From Saccharomycopsis fibuligera x Saccharomycopsis cf. fibuligera (lineage: Eukaryota; Ascomycota; Saccharomycetes; Ascoideales; Saccharomycopsidaceae): a stretch of 64,000 nucleotides of DNA. Shown here one piece after another: positions 1 to 10,241 of this stretch. Within the stretch, counting starts at the first letter, position 1, and every line of letters starts with the position of its first letter. The stretch covers positions 1,922,001 through 1,986,000 of the forward strand of contig CP012817.1 of NCBI GenBank assembly GCA_001936135.1. Direction: 5' to 3'. Under the pieces are notes generated by a model. It did no database searches, was not told the DNA's origin, and saw only the letters and a list, made by a program, of their open reading frames with translations. The position numbers and the translations under genes were made by a program.

Positions 1-1053
1 TGATGACAATTGAGCAATACTGTATATGCTATTTAGGTAAGCTTATGAGACATTACTTTCTAAAATTTATACAGAATTGATAAATCGACCTTGTGTGTGA
101 AAAAAGAATGCACATTTCTTTGTTGAATGCGGATATGAACGTTGTTGGTTCGTTGAGAAATGTCGTCACCAGCATCGATGAATGGATCAAAAGACTCAAG
201 CTTTTCAATAAAGCCATAGATTGGTTGCTGTGTGAGTAACCCGTTGGTATCTCTGAAGACCTCTTTCTGACGCTCTACTGTTATATCGTACTGTTTTCAT
301 GTCAATCTAACTTGAATTAAATCATATCACACAAAGTATCTGCCGAACTATATATATACGTAACTATTCGATCGCTTCCAAGATACTCTTGATTCTCATT
401 GGCGGATCTAAGTGTTCCAAATCTTAACAAATCCGGTAATTTCGTAAACTATACTACAGATTCTGTGGTAAAAAAAAGCAGTGTCATCAGTTTAGATACC
501 AAAATACTACAATAGTCTTCCTGTATACCAAAGGCCTTTGGTATATCAGTGCTACATGTAGGGTAACACTGGAAACCTACCTCAATAAACATTAGAGGAA
601 AGTCATACAATATATATACACTGTATATATTCTGCTATATCTATAGTAAGTGAAAAAAAATAATAGGAGGGGCACAGATATGTTTGCTATTAGCAGTATA
701 TGTACCTACTACCAATCCTTGAGATGCCCAAATAATTAGCTGCAAAAATTAGCTGCAAGCGTGTTTGGCGCCTATATGGCATAACGATGCCGAGCAGCAG
801 ACAAACAGATGCATTGACTAGCACTGCATTTGTGGTCTGAATGTACAAACGTAGTGTGTCCTTTGGAATGCCCACTTTAGAACAAAATCTTTAAATGTTG
901 AAAGAAACGAGTAAAGACATTTTATAACCATACGCCTACCTCCAGCTTCTTGAAGCCCCACATAATAATCAATATACACAATTCCCCCCATCATAAAATA
1001 AACCAAAATACCTATTCCCAACAAAACATTAGCAAGCACAATACACAGCAACA
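1..1053. other. Intergenic region, left edge
   Basis: No convincing coding frame on either strand. The stretch is AT-rich with several TATATA runs (for example around 347-360 and 609-632). The last 100 bases are rich in A and C before the ATG at 1054, as is common for yeast 5' leaders. It is presumably the promoter of the gene at 1054. No RNA gene was recognised. Confidence 0.6.
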
Positions 1054-1797
1054 ATGCCAGTCGAACTTCTTATGAGACCAGTGATGAGACCTTTGGTGGT
1101 TGCAAAGGCAGTACTTTTCCATCCACATAGACGTGCTTCACGTTATGTTGCCAACATTGTTGAGTTCGACGAAAGCAAGCTTACCGAGTATGCAGTAAGG
1201 AAAAGATTCGGTACCGGCTCGAAAGTGTATGATGTCTTCAGCACAGAAGAAGGCACTAATGGGCCATCAGACTCGGAGCAAAGACTTTACTGGTTTGTGC
1301 GATCAAGAGCAGTGAAGGGTGCTTACAAGATGTATTCTCCAAAGATATTAGGCACGGGGCCCAACGGTGAAGATGAGCCCATTGCAACAACAAGAGCCGG
1401 TTTAAGATCCAACGTATTGATGATTAGATCTCCAGATCAAATTCCCGTTGCTGAGCTTGGGTGGCATGTCATAAATCACAGAGTTGACGCCATTGACAGC
1501 TATCGTGTCTTCACCTTAGCTAATGGTAAACAATATCACTGGACTACTATCGGCAAATTCTTGGAGATCGTCCATAACCCTGGAGAAAAAGAGTCAGAAG
1601 TTCGTGAGAGAGTAGGGCAGGTAATACCAGCCGGTCCAGGTGGCTGGAATATTAAGATTGACGAATCCAAGATTTCCCGTGAATTGGCAATAACTACCGC
1701 TTTGAGTTCAGTGATTGATCAATGGAACACAAACATTGCCATAGGCGGTATCTACTATGCAAGGCAACAAGAAGATGTTAGATGGAAGCGTGACTGA
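1054..1797 (+). CDS. Uncharacterised 247-aa protein
   Basis: I do not recognise this protein. The frame opens at an ATG in a good context (acaatg) and runs 247 codons without low-complexity sequence, unlike chance frames here. It is basic at the N-terminus (two MRP motifs, then HPHRRASR), with no clear signal peptide or membrane span. The middle alternates short strand-like segments (residues about 75-165, including RLYWFVRSR and YRVFTLANGKQYHW). The end holds a predicted amphipathic helix (ISRELAITTALSSVIDQW). This pattern of strands around a C-terminal helix loosely recalls the LURP-one/tubby-like fold of small fungal proteins, but that is a guess. It lies upstream of PMT1 on the same strand with its own spacer. 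I am sure it is a gene and unsure of its role. Confidence 0.8.
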   Translation: MPVELLMRPVMRPLVVAKAVLFHPHRRASRYVANIVEFDESKLTEYAVRKRFGTGSKVYDVFSTEEGTNGPSDSEQRLYWFVRSRAVKGAYKMYSPKILGTGPNGEDEPIATTRAGLRSNVLMIRSPDQIPVAELGWHVINHRVDAIDSYRVFTLANGKQYHWTTIGKFLEIVHNPGEKESEVRERVGQVIPAGPGGWNIKIDESKISRELAITTALSSVIDQWNTNIAIGGIYYARQQEDVRWKRD

Positions 1798-1902
1798 TGG
1801 GCATGTAAATAGAATAAGAGTGTTATTTAGTGACAATAAAAATGGTTTAGATCATTAACTTGCTGTAGGAGTCTTGTAGACTCATGTTGGTATAATTGAG
1901 AA

Positions 1903-1903
<1 letters not shown>

Positions 1904-1948
<45 letters not shown>
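1904..1948. repeat. (GTT)15 microsatellite in the PMT1 promoter
   Basis: Fifteen uninterrupted GTT triplets lie in the 364-bp spacer between the 247-aa gene and PMT1, about 210 bp before the PMT1 ATG. Perfect triplet arrays of this length usually vary in copy number. Nothing else is recognisable in the spacer (1798-2161). Confidence 0.95.
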
Positions 1949-1950
<2 letters not shown>

Positions 1951-2161
1951 GATGGCCGCGTGTCAAATTTTATCAGCGGTTACATAAGCAACAAGCCCCG
2001 TCATGCTATTTCTCCCCTGTTTCTGAGTTTTGAATTTTGATAGTTGTTATTTTTGAAAAAATAGAAAGTCAACAAACAACAGGACACCAGGTCAACTCTC
2101 CTGACACTCGACTCCCAGCCACCAGACATCAAACACACTAAAACTTGAGACTGGTAACACA

Positions 2162-4801
2162 ATGGCTAAGAAGGCTTCGTCCAAAAAGAGCAGCGCTTCT
2201 CTCAGAGCTGCCGTTGCAGCCTCGACATCCTCTTCCTCTGTTTCTTCTATTGCTTCAGAATCCAAAGAACAACAATCAAAGCAATCATCCGTTGTGGACA
2301 TCTATGATCCTGTTGTCGACTACAAGCTCGAAAAAGGTGCTGAGCGCCCATTCGTGTTAACAACTCCCCCACCTGAACTTTCTAAAGTTCGCTCTGCCAC
2401 TTCACCAAAAGAACAAATTCTCATTGGCGCCTTGGTTGCGTTCACCGCATTTGTTCGTTTCTTCAAACTTTCCACTCCTACTTCAGTGGTGTTTGATGAA
2501 GTCCATTTTGGTGGGTTTGCTAGAAAATACATATTGGGCACTTATTTCATGGATGTTCATCCTCCATTAGCTAAGATGCTTTTTGCTGGTGTTGGATACT
2601 TGTTTGGTTACAATGGTAACTTTGAGTTCAAAGCCATTGGTGACGAGTATCCAAGCACTGTGCCATATGTTATGATGAGAGCTTTCCCAGCTGCTTTGGG
2701 GGTTGGTACTGTGTTTTTTAGTTATTTGACTTTGAGAGCCAGTGGTTGCCGAATTAGTACTGCTCTAATCACCGCTACTTTGCTTGCCATTGAAAATGCC
2801 AATACCACTATTTCCAGATACATCTTGTTAGATTCCCCGTTAATTTTCTTCATTTCTGCTGCAGTGTATGCTTTGAAAAAATTCGAAAATGAAGTTCCAT
2901 TCACTTTCAGATGGTACAAAAGTCTTGTGGTTGCCGGTGTTGGCTTAGGTTGTGCCGTTTCATCCAAATGGGTCGGTCTTTTCACTATTGCATGGGCCGG
3001 AGTATATATGATTTGGCAATTGTGGTTTATTTGGGGCGATTTGTCAGTGACTCCAAAACAAATTAGTCAACATTTTTTCTACAGAGGGGTGTTTTTGCTT
3101 GGAATTCCAGCATTTTTGTACTGCTTGTTCTTTGCTATGCATTTTGAAACTTTAACTAATGAAGGCGATGGTTCTGCATTCATGTCTTCTGCCTTTAGAG
3201 CTACTTTGAACGGTAATACAATTCCAAAAGAATCTTTTGCTAATGTTGGTGTTGGTTCTTTGGTTAGTATCCGTCATGTAAAAACTCAAGGTGGATATTT
3301 GCATTCTCACGACCACTTGTACCAGACTGGCTCTAAGCAACAACAAGTCACATTGTACCCACACTTGGATGACAACAATGTTTGGGAAATTGAATTGTAC
3401 AATGTCACTGAAGCACCAACTGAATTCATCCCAATTAAGGATGGAACTAAGATTCGTTTGAAGCATAAATTGACCCAAAGAAGATTACATTCTCACAATC
3501 ATAGACCACCAATGTCAGAACAAGATTGGCAAAATGAAGTCAGTGCTTATGGTTTTGAAGGGTTTGAAGGTGACGCTAATGACGATTTTATCGTGGAAAT
3601 TCAAAAACCATATTCCAAAAAGGGTGCTGCTAGATCCGAATTGAGAGCCATTGAAACGGTGTTCAGACTTAGACATGCAATGACTGGTTGTTATTTATTT
3701 TCCCATGAAGTTAAGTTGCCAAAATATGCTTTTGAACAACAAGAAGTTACTTGTGCTGTTCAAGGTATCAAGCCATTATCTTTGTGGTATGTTGAAGTTA
3801 ATCAAAATCCATTTTTGAATTCTACTGCTGAAAAAGTTAGTTATAAGAAATTGTCCTTCTTTGATAAATTGATTGAAAGTCACCAAAGAATGTGGCATAT
3901 CAATAACGGTTTGACTGCTTCTCACAATTGGGAATCTAGACCACCATCTTGGCCACTTTTACAAAGAGGCATTAACTACTGGGTTAAAGACAAGCGTCAA
4001 GTTTATTTACTTGGTAACGCTGTTACTTGGTGGGCTTCTAGTGCAATTATTTTCATTTACGTTTGTAACTTGGCTGCATTGGCTATCAATTGGCAAAGAG
4101 GTAAACCAATAATTACTGATTCTCACTTCATCAACTTCAATGTTCAAACTTTGATTTACGTGATTGGCTGGGGATTGCATTATTTCCCATCCTTTTTAAT
4201 GGGAAGACAGTTGTTTTTGCATCATTATCTTCCAGCCTTTTATTTCCAAGTCTTGGCTCTAGGTCAAACATTTGACTTCTTTGTCACTTTTGTCTTTGCT
4301 AAGAAGCCATACATTTCATACTTTGGTATTGTTGCCTTCTTAGCTGCTTCTAGTGTGTTTTTCTACAATTACTCTCCATTGATTCATGCTGGTGATTGGA
4401 CTAAACAGGAGTGTGAAAAGGCTAAATTGCTATCCACTTGGGATTTTGATTGCCGCGCATTCCCAGAAACTTATGAGGAATACAAACATTTGCCACCACC
4501 AGCTGCTGCCCCAGCACCAGCCCCAACTGAACCGGCTACCGTACCAGAAGCTAAGGGCGCTGAAGGACAACAACAACAGCAACCACAAGGCGGAGCTGAG
4601 GCAAACAATGAACAAATCATTCAACAGGCTAGAGGCAGAGAATCAGTGGAAGAATCAGTAGGAGTGAACTCCAAAATTATACGAAAGTATCAAGATGAAA
4701 ACGGGAATGCGATTGATCCTGAAGTAGCTCAAGCTTATATCAGAGAACATCCAGAAGAAGTAGTCAAAGTTGAGACTAAAGTTTATGCTGACTCTGTCTA
4801 A
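2162..4801 (+). CDS. PMT1: Dolichyl-phosphate-mannose-protein mannosyltransferase (Pmt1)
   Basis: ER membrane enzyme that moves mannose from dolichyl-phosphate-mannose to Ser/Thr of secretory proteins, starting O-mannosylation of cell-wall and membrane proteins. The 879-aa length suits the family. After a Ser/Lys-rich cytosolic N-terminus, the first luminal loop carries the FDEVHFGG motif (residues 111-118), whose Asp-Glu pair is the family's catalytic acidic motif, followed by MDVHPPLAKM. Three MIR repeats occupy roughly residues 345-545 (GGYLHSH, RLHSHNH, CYLFSHEV), between N- and C-terminal bundles of membrane spans. The order of motifs and the C-terminal DxxGNxxDPEV segment match S. cerevisiae Pmt1 better than Pmt2 or Pmt4. 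Pmt1 normally pairs with a Pmt2-type partner. The tail has an Ala/Pro/Gln-rich insertion (about 777-805). Confidence 0.95.
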   Translation: MAKKASSKKSSASLRAAVAASTSSSSVSSIASESKEQQSKQSSVVDIYDPVVDYKLEKGAERPFVLTTPPPELSKVRSATSPKEQILIGALVAFTAFVRFFKLSTPTSVVFDEVHFGGFARKYILGTYFMDVHPPLAKMLFAGVGYLFGYNGNFEFKAIGDEYPSTVPYVMMRAFPAALGVGTVFFSYLTLRASGCRISTALITATLLAIENANTTISRYILLDSPLIFFISAAVYALKKFENEVPFTFRWYKSLVVAGVGLGCAVSSKWVGLFTIAWAGVYMIWQLWFIWGDLSVTPKQISQHFFYRGVFLLGIPAFLYCLFFAMHFETLTNEGDGSAFMSSAFRATLNGNTIPKESFANVGVGSLVSIRHVKTQGGYLHSHDHLYQTGSKQQQVTLYPHLDDNNVWEIELYNVTEAPTEFIPIKDGTKIRLKHKLTQRRLHSHNHRPPMSEQDWQNEVSAYGFEGFEGDANDDFIVEIQKPYSKKGAARSELRAIETVFRLRHAMTGCYLFSHEVKLPKYAFEQQEVTCAVQGIKPLSLWYVEVNQNPFLNSTAEKVSYKKLSFFDKLIESHQRMWHINNGLTASHNWESRPPSWPLLQRGINYWVKDKRQVYLLGNAVTWWASSAIIFIYVCNLAALAINWQRGKPIITDSHFINFNVQTLIYVIGWGLHYFPSFLMGRQLFLHHYLPAFYFQVLALGQTFDFFVTFVFAKKPYISYFGIVAFLAASSVFFYNYSPLIHAGDWTKQECEKAKLLSTWDFDCRAFPETYEEYKHLPPPAAAPAPAPTEPATVPEAKGAEGQQQQQPQGGAEANNEQIIQQARGRESVEESVGVNSKIIRKYQDENGNAIDPEVAQAYIREHPEEVVKVETKVYADSV

Positions 4802-5801
4802 GTTTACGAGTTTATCGAATTTTTACAGGAAAAAAAAATTACACAGACAGACAGACAATGTACAGATAAAAAGCAAGAATGATAGTGGAGGGCTGTACTG
4901 AGTCGCAAAAGATGATTCTCTGATTGACTAGCCTATTCCGATTTCTTCCAACTTTTGTTTTTCAAAAGAAAAAAATTAGTAGATGATTTTGATTTTAAAT
5001 AGACAAGAACATTCGTATTTCTACTATTATTTATTTCCCCTTTTTCCCCTTTTTTACCTTTTGATCATCCTAATTTTTTTCCTTCACTTACAGGCACACT
5101 TACTCACCTTTTTTCTTAATTATTTATTCTACTCCACTTCTACTCCATTCTCCCTCATTATTATTTCCTACATCATATCACATCACTTTAAGTAACTTTT
5201 TTTCTTCATTTTTCCGGCCTTATTATTATGGTTTTGTATAAATATATTATCATTGCTGAAATATTTTATTTTGCGATTGTACATATGAAAAGACAAGTAA
5301 GCAATCACGCATGTGATGATCAACAATAGCTCACAATTGTAATGACTACAGAATACAAAGAATTACTAAAAAGAACACAAATTAATAAAACTTTTAGTCA
5401 AAATTTCAATTAAACAAAAATAAATTACTGAAACAAACAAACAAAAAAAAATTTTTTTTAATAGTAGTAAGAATGAAAAATGTCAAGAAAGCGTGAAAAA
5501 TAATGTAAAACAATGTGGACAAATAGCGCTAGAAACTAAAACGATTAATCAACTGATAAAAAACCAAACCAATAGCCATAAATTAGTTTCAGCAAACACG
5601 TATGCTTATATTTCCATTTTTCATTTTGTCTTTATTTTAACTCAAAAAAAACTAACCACCGTTCTTTATAAAAAATTCATACAACAATGCAAGTATCTAG
5701 ACAACAGCGTTTGCCTGACTCATCTATCATATATCATGAATCAAATGAACGTAAAAAACAAACCAAAGCATATGTAAAGATTAAAGATCTTCTATTCTTC
5801 T
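4802..5801. other. Convergent intergenic region PMT1/SEC31
   Basis: One kilobase between two converging 3' ends. It is extremely AT-rich, with pyrimidine-rich tracts around 5020-5210 and A-rich tracts around 5390-5470. It should hold both 3' UTRs and poly(A) signals. No gene was seen. Confidence 0.7.
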
Positions 5802-8800
5802 TCACATACCATCAGTGGCCTCAACCATGTCAATCAATCTCTTGACTCCGATCAACCATGTTCCAGTCTCGCTGCTAAAGTTGGTAGCAATTTGCAAGTG
5901 CAAGTCGTGAGCCGATGCGAAATCTTTACTGCTCAACGCATTAGCCAACTGAGCAAGCAATTCCACATTTTCCTCAGACAACAAGTCTTCATTATTCAAA
6001 TGGTCAAATAGTATGTTGAGTCTTTTTTCGGTATCGTGGGTCTTTTTAGCGTATCTTGCAGGAATCTTTGGCTTCACGGTGGCGATTTCGCTCGACAAAA
6101 TTTGAAAAATCGGTTGGGATGAAGCTGGGATGTGAGATCTGTCACCAGCTGGATATTTTGGCTTGGCTGGGGCCTGAGCATCTTGAGCAGCAGCAGCAGC
6201 GCTGTTGTTGCTCTTTGGTGGACCAGATGTTGCTGGAGTGCTTGCTCCGCTACTGGAGCCGTACTGAGCAGCGCCAGCTTGCTGAGCAATGGATTCAGCA
6301 GCAGTTGGACTCTTCAATACTGCGGGTGACGGGCCGAATGGATTGACTGGTGATGGCGACTGCTGATTGCTGAAACCTCTCCCACTAATTGGCGGCGGGC
6401 CAGTAATTGCTGGGGATGGAGCACCAAATGATGATGGAGGAGGAGGAGCAACGCCGCTGGCACCTGGGCCTGCACTAGCAGCAGGACCAAAGCTGGTGAA
6501 TTGGGATGGAGGAGGAGGAGCATATGGGTTTACTGGAGCAGGAGACATGACTCTGCTTGGAGGAGCAAACTGCTGTGGAGGACCTTGTTGCTGCTGTTGA
6601 TGTGAGCCACCAAAGTGATGCTGAGGTGCTGGTTGTGGAGGAGGGGCATATTTGCTTTGAGTGACGGATGGAGTAGCATTGCCACTATTGCTTGAGTGAG
6701 AACCGCCAGTCAAGTTAGTAGCTGCAAGTCGCGGAGAGTTCAATGCGGAAGAATTAGTTCTAGCCAGAGCTTTTGGTGGAGGTGGTGGGGTAGACACTGT
6801 GAATGAAGAGTTTCTTGAAAATCCAGGTGGTTGCGAAGTGCTTGGTGCGCCATTCGAAGCGGAGAAAGGCCCACCGACACCAATGCCACCAGCACCAGCA
6901 CCAGGGCCGCCAGGAGCGCCAAATGATGGGGCAACGTTTACTGGAGCAGCTTTCTTTTTGGTGGCTTTGCTGGTCACGTCAGCGAATATGTCAGGCAAAT
7001 CGTTCCAGCCTTCATGTCCGCTTTTCTTACCCTTGGATGGGTTCTGAGAAGACGATAAGCGCGAAGCTGTAGATGCTGATGAGGACAATGGTGGAGGTGG
7101 AAGTGGGCCATCGGCTGAGGTGGTGAAATTATTGAAGCCTGCAGTTGGACCGTTGTTTGATGCTAAGGATGCATGAGGGGCATACGGGCTATTAGTACCA
7201 CTTCTGGCTGCTGGAGTGTATCCGTTATTTTTTACGGGAGCATATGGGTTGTTACCGGCTGGTGCACTAGAAGCGGCAGCAGAAGCAGCAGGAGGTGGGC
7301 CCGGGAATGGGGTTGGGTTATTTGTTGGTGGTGCGACATATCTTGAACGTGATGTTGACTTTTTACCACCTGGGGTGTTAGGGATACCGATGCCAAAGGC
7401 TTGGTTGGCACCAGTGGCTGCTGGAGCAGGAGCAGTAAAACTGTTATGAATTGGTATTGGGGATGTAACAGCAGTAGCAGCGCCGCCGCCGTACTTGAGA
7501 GACGGAGAGCTGTATTTCTTAGCACCTTTAGTGGCTGCACCGTAAGAATGCTTAGCAGCAGTGGCACTGGCATGGGCACTGGCGGCCTTAGCCTTAGCGG
7601 TAGCTTTATCGATTCTTGCCTTGCCTAACTCAACATCACTCAAACCACTTGGCAAGACACTTAACAACTTGCCCACCAATTCAAAATTCCCGGAATTATC
7701 GCCAACATTTTTGATGTAGTCCAAGAAGAGCTTAATCAATTTACTGTAGCTTTCAGTGTTTGGTAATTCACCATCAATGCCTAAAGATTTCTTGAAAATC
7801 AAGACTTTGACAATCAATTCATCCAATAATTTGTAGTAGATGTCCAATAATGATTCATGTTTGCCTTCGGAACCTGAGTTAACAATATTCTTTTCATTCT
7901 GTTCCAACTCTTTTAACCATATGGCACTGATGCTGTTCAAAGAGCCACCGATAAAGTATAGCAATACGGCATTGTCTCTTGAGCCAGATTCGTAAACCCT
8001 ATTGCCCAAATCCGTAATCTTTTGGCTGAATTTTTGTTCATCCTTGACGTAAGTGGAGATGCCCAAGGCGATTTCCTTCCAGTTTTCCACCGAACCATTT
8101 TCAATCAAGTCATTGATGGTGTCTTCACGCTGAGAAAATTCCTCGGAACCATTGACAGAGGTTGCAACAGAGCCAGAAGTGGCGTACAAAAGTCTAGCCA
8201 AGCTGTCACTTTTCTTTGTTATGTTATTTTCAAAAAACTGTCCCAACACTTTTTGCTTCAAAGATTCGTTTTGAGAGTTCAACGCAATGATCAAGGCTTC
8301 GACAACCTTATCGTTTTCCAAAGATAAGTCAATTGCCTTATCGAATTTACCAGACAAGATCAATTTTTTCAATTCGGTGACAACGTTGTCGTCATCGGAA
8401 GAGAAAAGCTCAAAGTTGCCCGATGGTTTGAACACTTTGAGATTGGCCGCTGCTGCCGCCGCTGCTGCAGCTTCGTCAGCTTCAGTGGCACTTGATTCTT
8501 CAGCCAAGTTTGAGAAAAAGGCGTCATCTTCTTGAGAAGCAGCAGAATTCTTTTCTTCATTTTTTTCTCCTTCGTCTTTTTGCTTAGAAGATGATGGCTC
8601 TTCTTCTTTTTCTTCCTTAGGCAAAATGTATTTTTCCAACAATTTCTTTTTGTCGCCATTCAAGCTCTTCAAATCGTCCAATAGTTTCCAGTCAAAACTT
8701 TTTTGATCGCTACTGGAGCTTTCCTTGATGACCTGTTTCACCTTCTCGTCATCGCCGCTCAACACATTCAATAATTTCTCAGCGCTTTTGGTGTTTTCTG

Positions 8801-10241
8801 CATCATTATTCAACTTGGCAGTGGAAATTTCAATAACCGAGGACTGGTTCTTGTTTTCATCCACCACGGTCTTGATGCGCACGAGTCTGCCTCCAAAGGC
8901 AAAAGACACGGACGTTGGTCTAGATAGCCACTTTGGGGCTTTCTTGATATAGACTTCAGGCTTGATTTCTTCCTTTGCTTCTTCGTCCGCATTGACCCCG
9001 TCTTCGGTGGAGATCTGGTTCCAGAAATCGGTTTCGCTGGTTTCCTTTTTTTCTGAGGCAGCCTTGGTGGTGTCCTTTTGCAGCTCGACTTCGTCTGGCA
9101 AATTTCTCGAAGTGTCCTGCAAAGTTTGGAAAATCACCTTGCCATCAAAGGTAGCATTGGCAAAATACTCTGGATTCTTACCTGCGAATCTGGACTTGAA
9201 GACCCAGTCGGACGACGAGCTGGTGCCAATAGCATTGATAGTGGACGTTTGGGCATGCAATGGGTACGAAGCCACCTTGTCACCAGTCTTGGTATCCCAC
9301 AAGAACGTGTTTGAATCTTTGCCCGAGGTCAACAAAAAGTCGCTATCCTGACTAAGCCAGTCGAGGGACAAGATCCCCTTGGAGTGCCCCGGCAGACTTT
9401 GCTTGTTGGTATTGAATTCGGTTGGCCCACCGTAGATGAGCTCTGGCGTTTTGGAGAACCTCAAGTCCCACTGCAACACTACCGGAAGGCTATCCAAGTC
9501 GGACGTCGTGACCAACTTTGTGGATTGCGTTGGATGCCAAGCGACGGACGACAAGTTGGCTCTGATGTTGCCGTTGCCTGTCGTTGCGGTGTACGAGAGA
9601 TTCAAGACCTTTCTCTTTGACTTCAAGTCCCAGATGGAGGTGATGCCCGTGTTTGAAGCCAGGGCAAAGATGTGCGACACAATGTGGTTCCATGACAAGG
9701 AACTGACTTCCTCAATGGACTTTTTGCCTGCTGATTTTTCAGCCGAGTACGGCTCACCGGTTGGAGTCAATGGATCAGAAGACAACTTGTTGGTATCCCA
9801 GATGAAGATTTCCGAGTTGGCAGACCCAGACAACAACACGTTGCTTCTAGCATGGTTGAAGGCCAAGCTCTTGACCGCCGAGGTGTGGTTTGTTGCGGTG
9901 TGCAATGCTGGATCATTGCTGCTGCTGCTGCTGCTGCTGCTGCCGCTGCCGTTTATTAGAGACTCGCCGTTCCAGAACTGAAGCGCGCCATTTTCCAAAC
10001 CGCCGACCAACAATGCGTTGTCCGCGGACCAGCTCAAGTCGTACACTTTGGAGTCTATTTCAAGGGACCTGACCGGCTCTGACCTCCTGGAGGCGCTGAA
10101 AGGATTCCATATTTCCAACTTGGAGGAGTCTGAGAAATCGGCGTCAATGGCACCGGCGACATTGGCGGTGGCTAAATACGGCAAGTTATGATTAGAGATC
10201 GCAAACGTGGCGGTGCGGTCTATATCCAACAATTTCACCAT
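5802..10241 (-). CDS. SEC31: COPII outer-coat subunit Sec31
   Basis: Scaffold of the COPII coat: Sec13-Sec31 forms the outer cage on ER exit vesicles and its proline-rich part stimulates Sar1 GTP hydrolysis through Sec23. The N-terminus (MVKLLDIDRTATFA) matches yeast Sec31 closely. WD40 repeats fill residues 1 to about 390 (for example WSADNALLVGG and LSLDWLSQDSDFLLTSG). Next comes an acidic linker, an alpha-solenoid (about 480-880) and a long Pro/Ala/Ser/Gln-rich region (about 890-1345) with many PPPP motifs. A conserved helical end follows. At 1479 aa it is longer than the 1273-aa S. cerevisiae protein, mostly from the disordered region and from poly-Ser, poly-Ala and Gln tracts. The start at 10241 is a clear ATG. 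The large antisense frames over this gene come from its GC-rich biased codons and are not genes. Confidence 0.96.
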   Translation of the reverse strand: MVKLLDIDRTATFAISNHNLPYLATANVAGAIDADFSDSSKLEIWNPFSASRRSEPVRSLEIDSKVYDLSWSADNALLVGGLENGALQFWNGESLINGSGSSSSSSSSNDPALHTATNHTSAVKSLAFNHARSNVLLSGSANSEIFIWDTNKLSSDPLTPTGEPYSAEKSAGKKSIEEVSSLSWNHIVSHIFALASNTGITSIWDLKSKRKVLNLSYTATTGNGNIRANLSSVAWHPTQSTKLVTTSDLDSLPVVLQWDLRFSKTPELIYGGPTEFNTNKQSLPGHSKGILSLDWLSQDSDFLLTSGKDSNTFLWDTKTGDKVASYPLHAQTSTINAIGTSSSSDWVFKSRFAGKNPEYFANATFDGKVIFQTLQDTSRNLPDEVELQKDTTKAASEKKETSETDFWNQISTEDGVNADEEAKEEIKPEVYIKKAPKWLSRPTSVSFAFGGRLVRIKTVVDENKNQSSVIEISTAKLNNDAENTKSAEKLLNVLSGDDEKVKQVIKESSSSDQKSFDWKLLDDLKSLNGDKKKLLEKYILPKEEKEEEPSSSKQKDEGEKNEEKNSAASQEDDAFFSNLAEESSATEADEAAAAAAAAANLKVFKPSGNFELFSSDDDNVVTELKKLILSGKFDKAIDLSLENDKVVEALIIALNSQNESLKQKVLGQFFENNITKKSDSLARLLYATSGSVATSVNGSEEFSQREDTINDLIENGSVENWKEIALGISTYVKDEQKFSQKITDLGNRVYESGSRDNAVLLYFIGGSLNSISAIWLKELEQNEKNIVNSGSEGKHESLLDIYYKLLDELIVKVLIFKKSLGIDGELPNTESYSKLIKLFLDYIKNVGDNSGNFELVGKLLSVLPSGLSDVELGKARIDKATAKAKAASAHASATAAKHSYGAATKGAKKYSSPSLKYGGGAATAVTSPIPIHNSFTAPAPAATGANQAFGIGIPNTPGGKKSTSRSRYVAPPTNNPTPFPGPPPAASAAASSAPAGNNPYAPVKNNGYTPAARSGTNSPYAPHASLASNNGPTAGFNNFTTSADGPLPPPPLSSSASTASRLSSSQNPSKGKKSGHEGWNDLPDIFADVTSKATKKKAAPVNVAPSFGAPGGPGAGAGGIGVGGPFSASNGAPSTSQPPGFSRNSSFTVSTPPPPPKALARTNSSALNSPRLAATNLTGGSHSSNSGNATPSVTQSKYAPPPQPAPQHHFGGSHQQQQQGPPQQFAPPSRVMSPAPVNPYAPPPPSQFTSFGPAASAGPGASGVAPPPPSSFGAPSPAITGPPPISGRGFSNQQSPSPVNPFGPSPAVLKSPTAAESIAQQAGAAQYGSSSGASTPATSGPPKSNNSAAAAAQDAQAPAKPKYPAGDRSHIPASSQPIFQILSSEIATVKPKIPARYAKKTHDTEKRLNILFDHLNNEDLLSEENVELLAQLANALSSKDFASAHDLHLQIATNFSSETGTWLIGVKRLIDMVEATDGM

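Noticed and set aside
6056-9981. Many antisense and alternative frames of 60-180 codons across SEC31
   Set aside because: They mirror the biased, repeat-rich codons of SEC31, whose own frame has clear WD40 and proline-rich domains.
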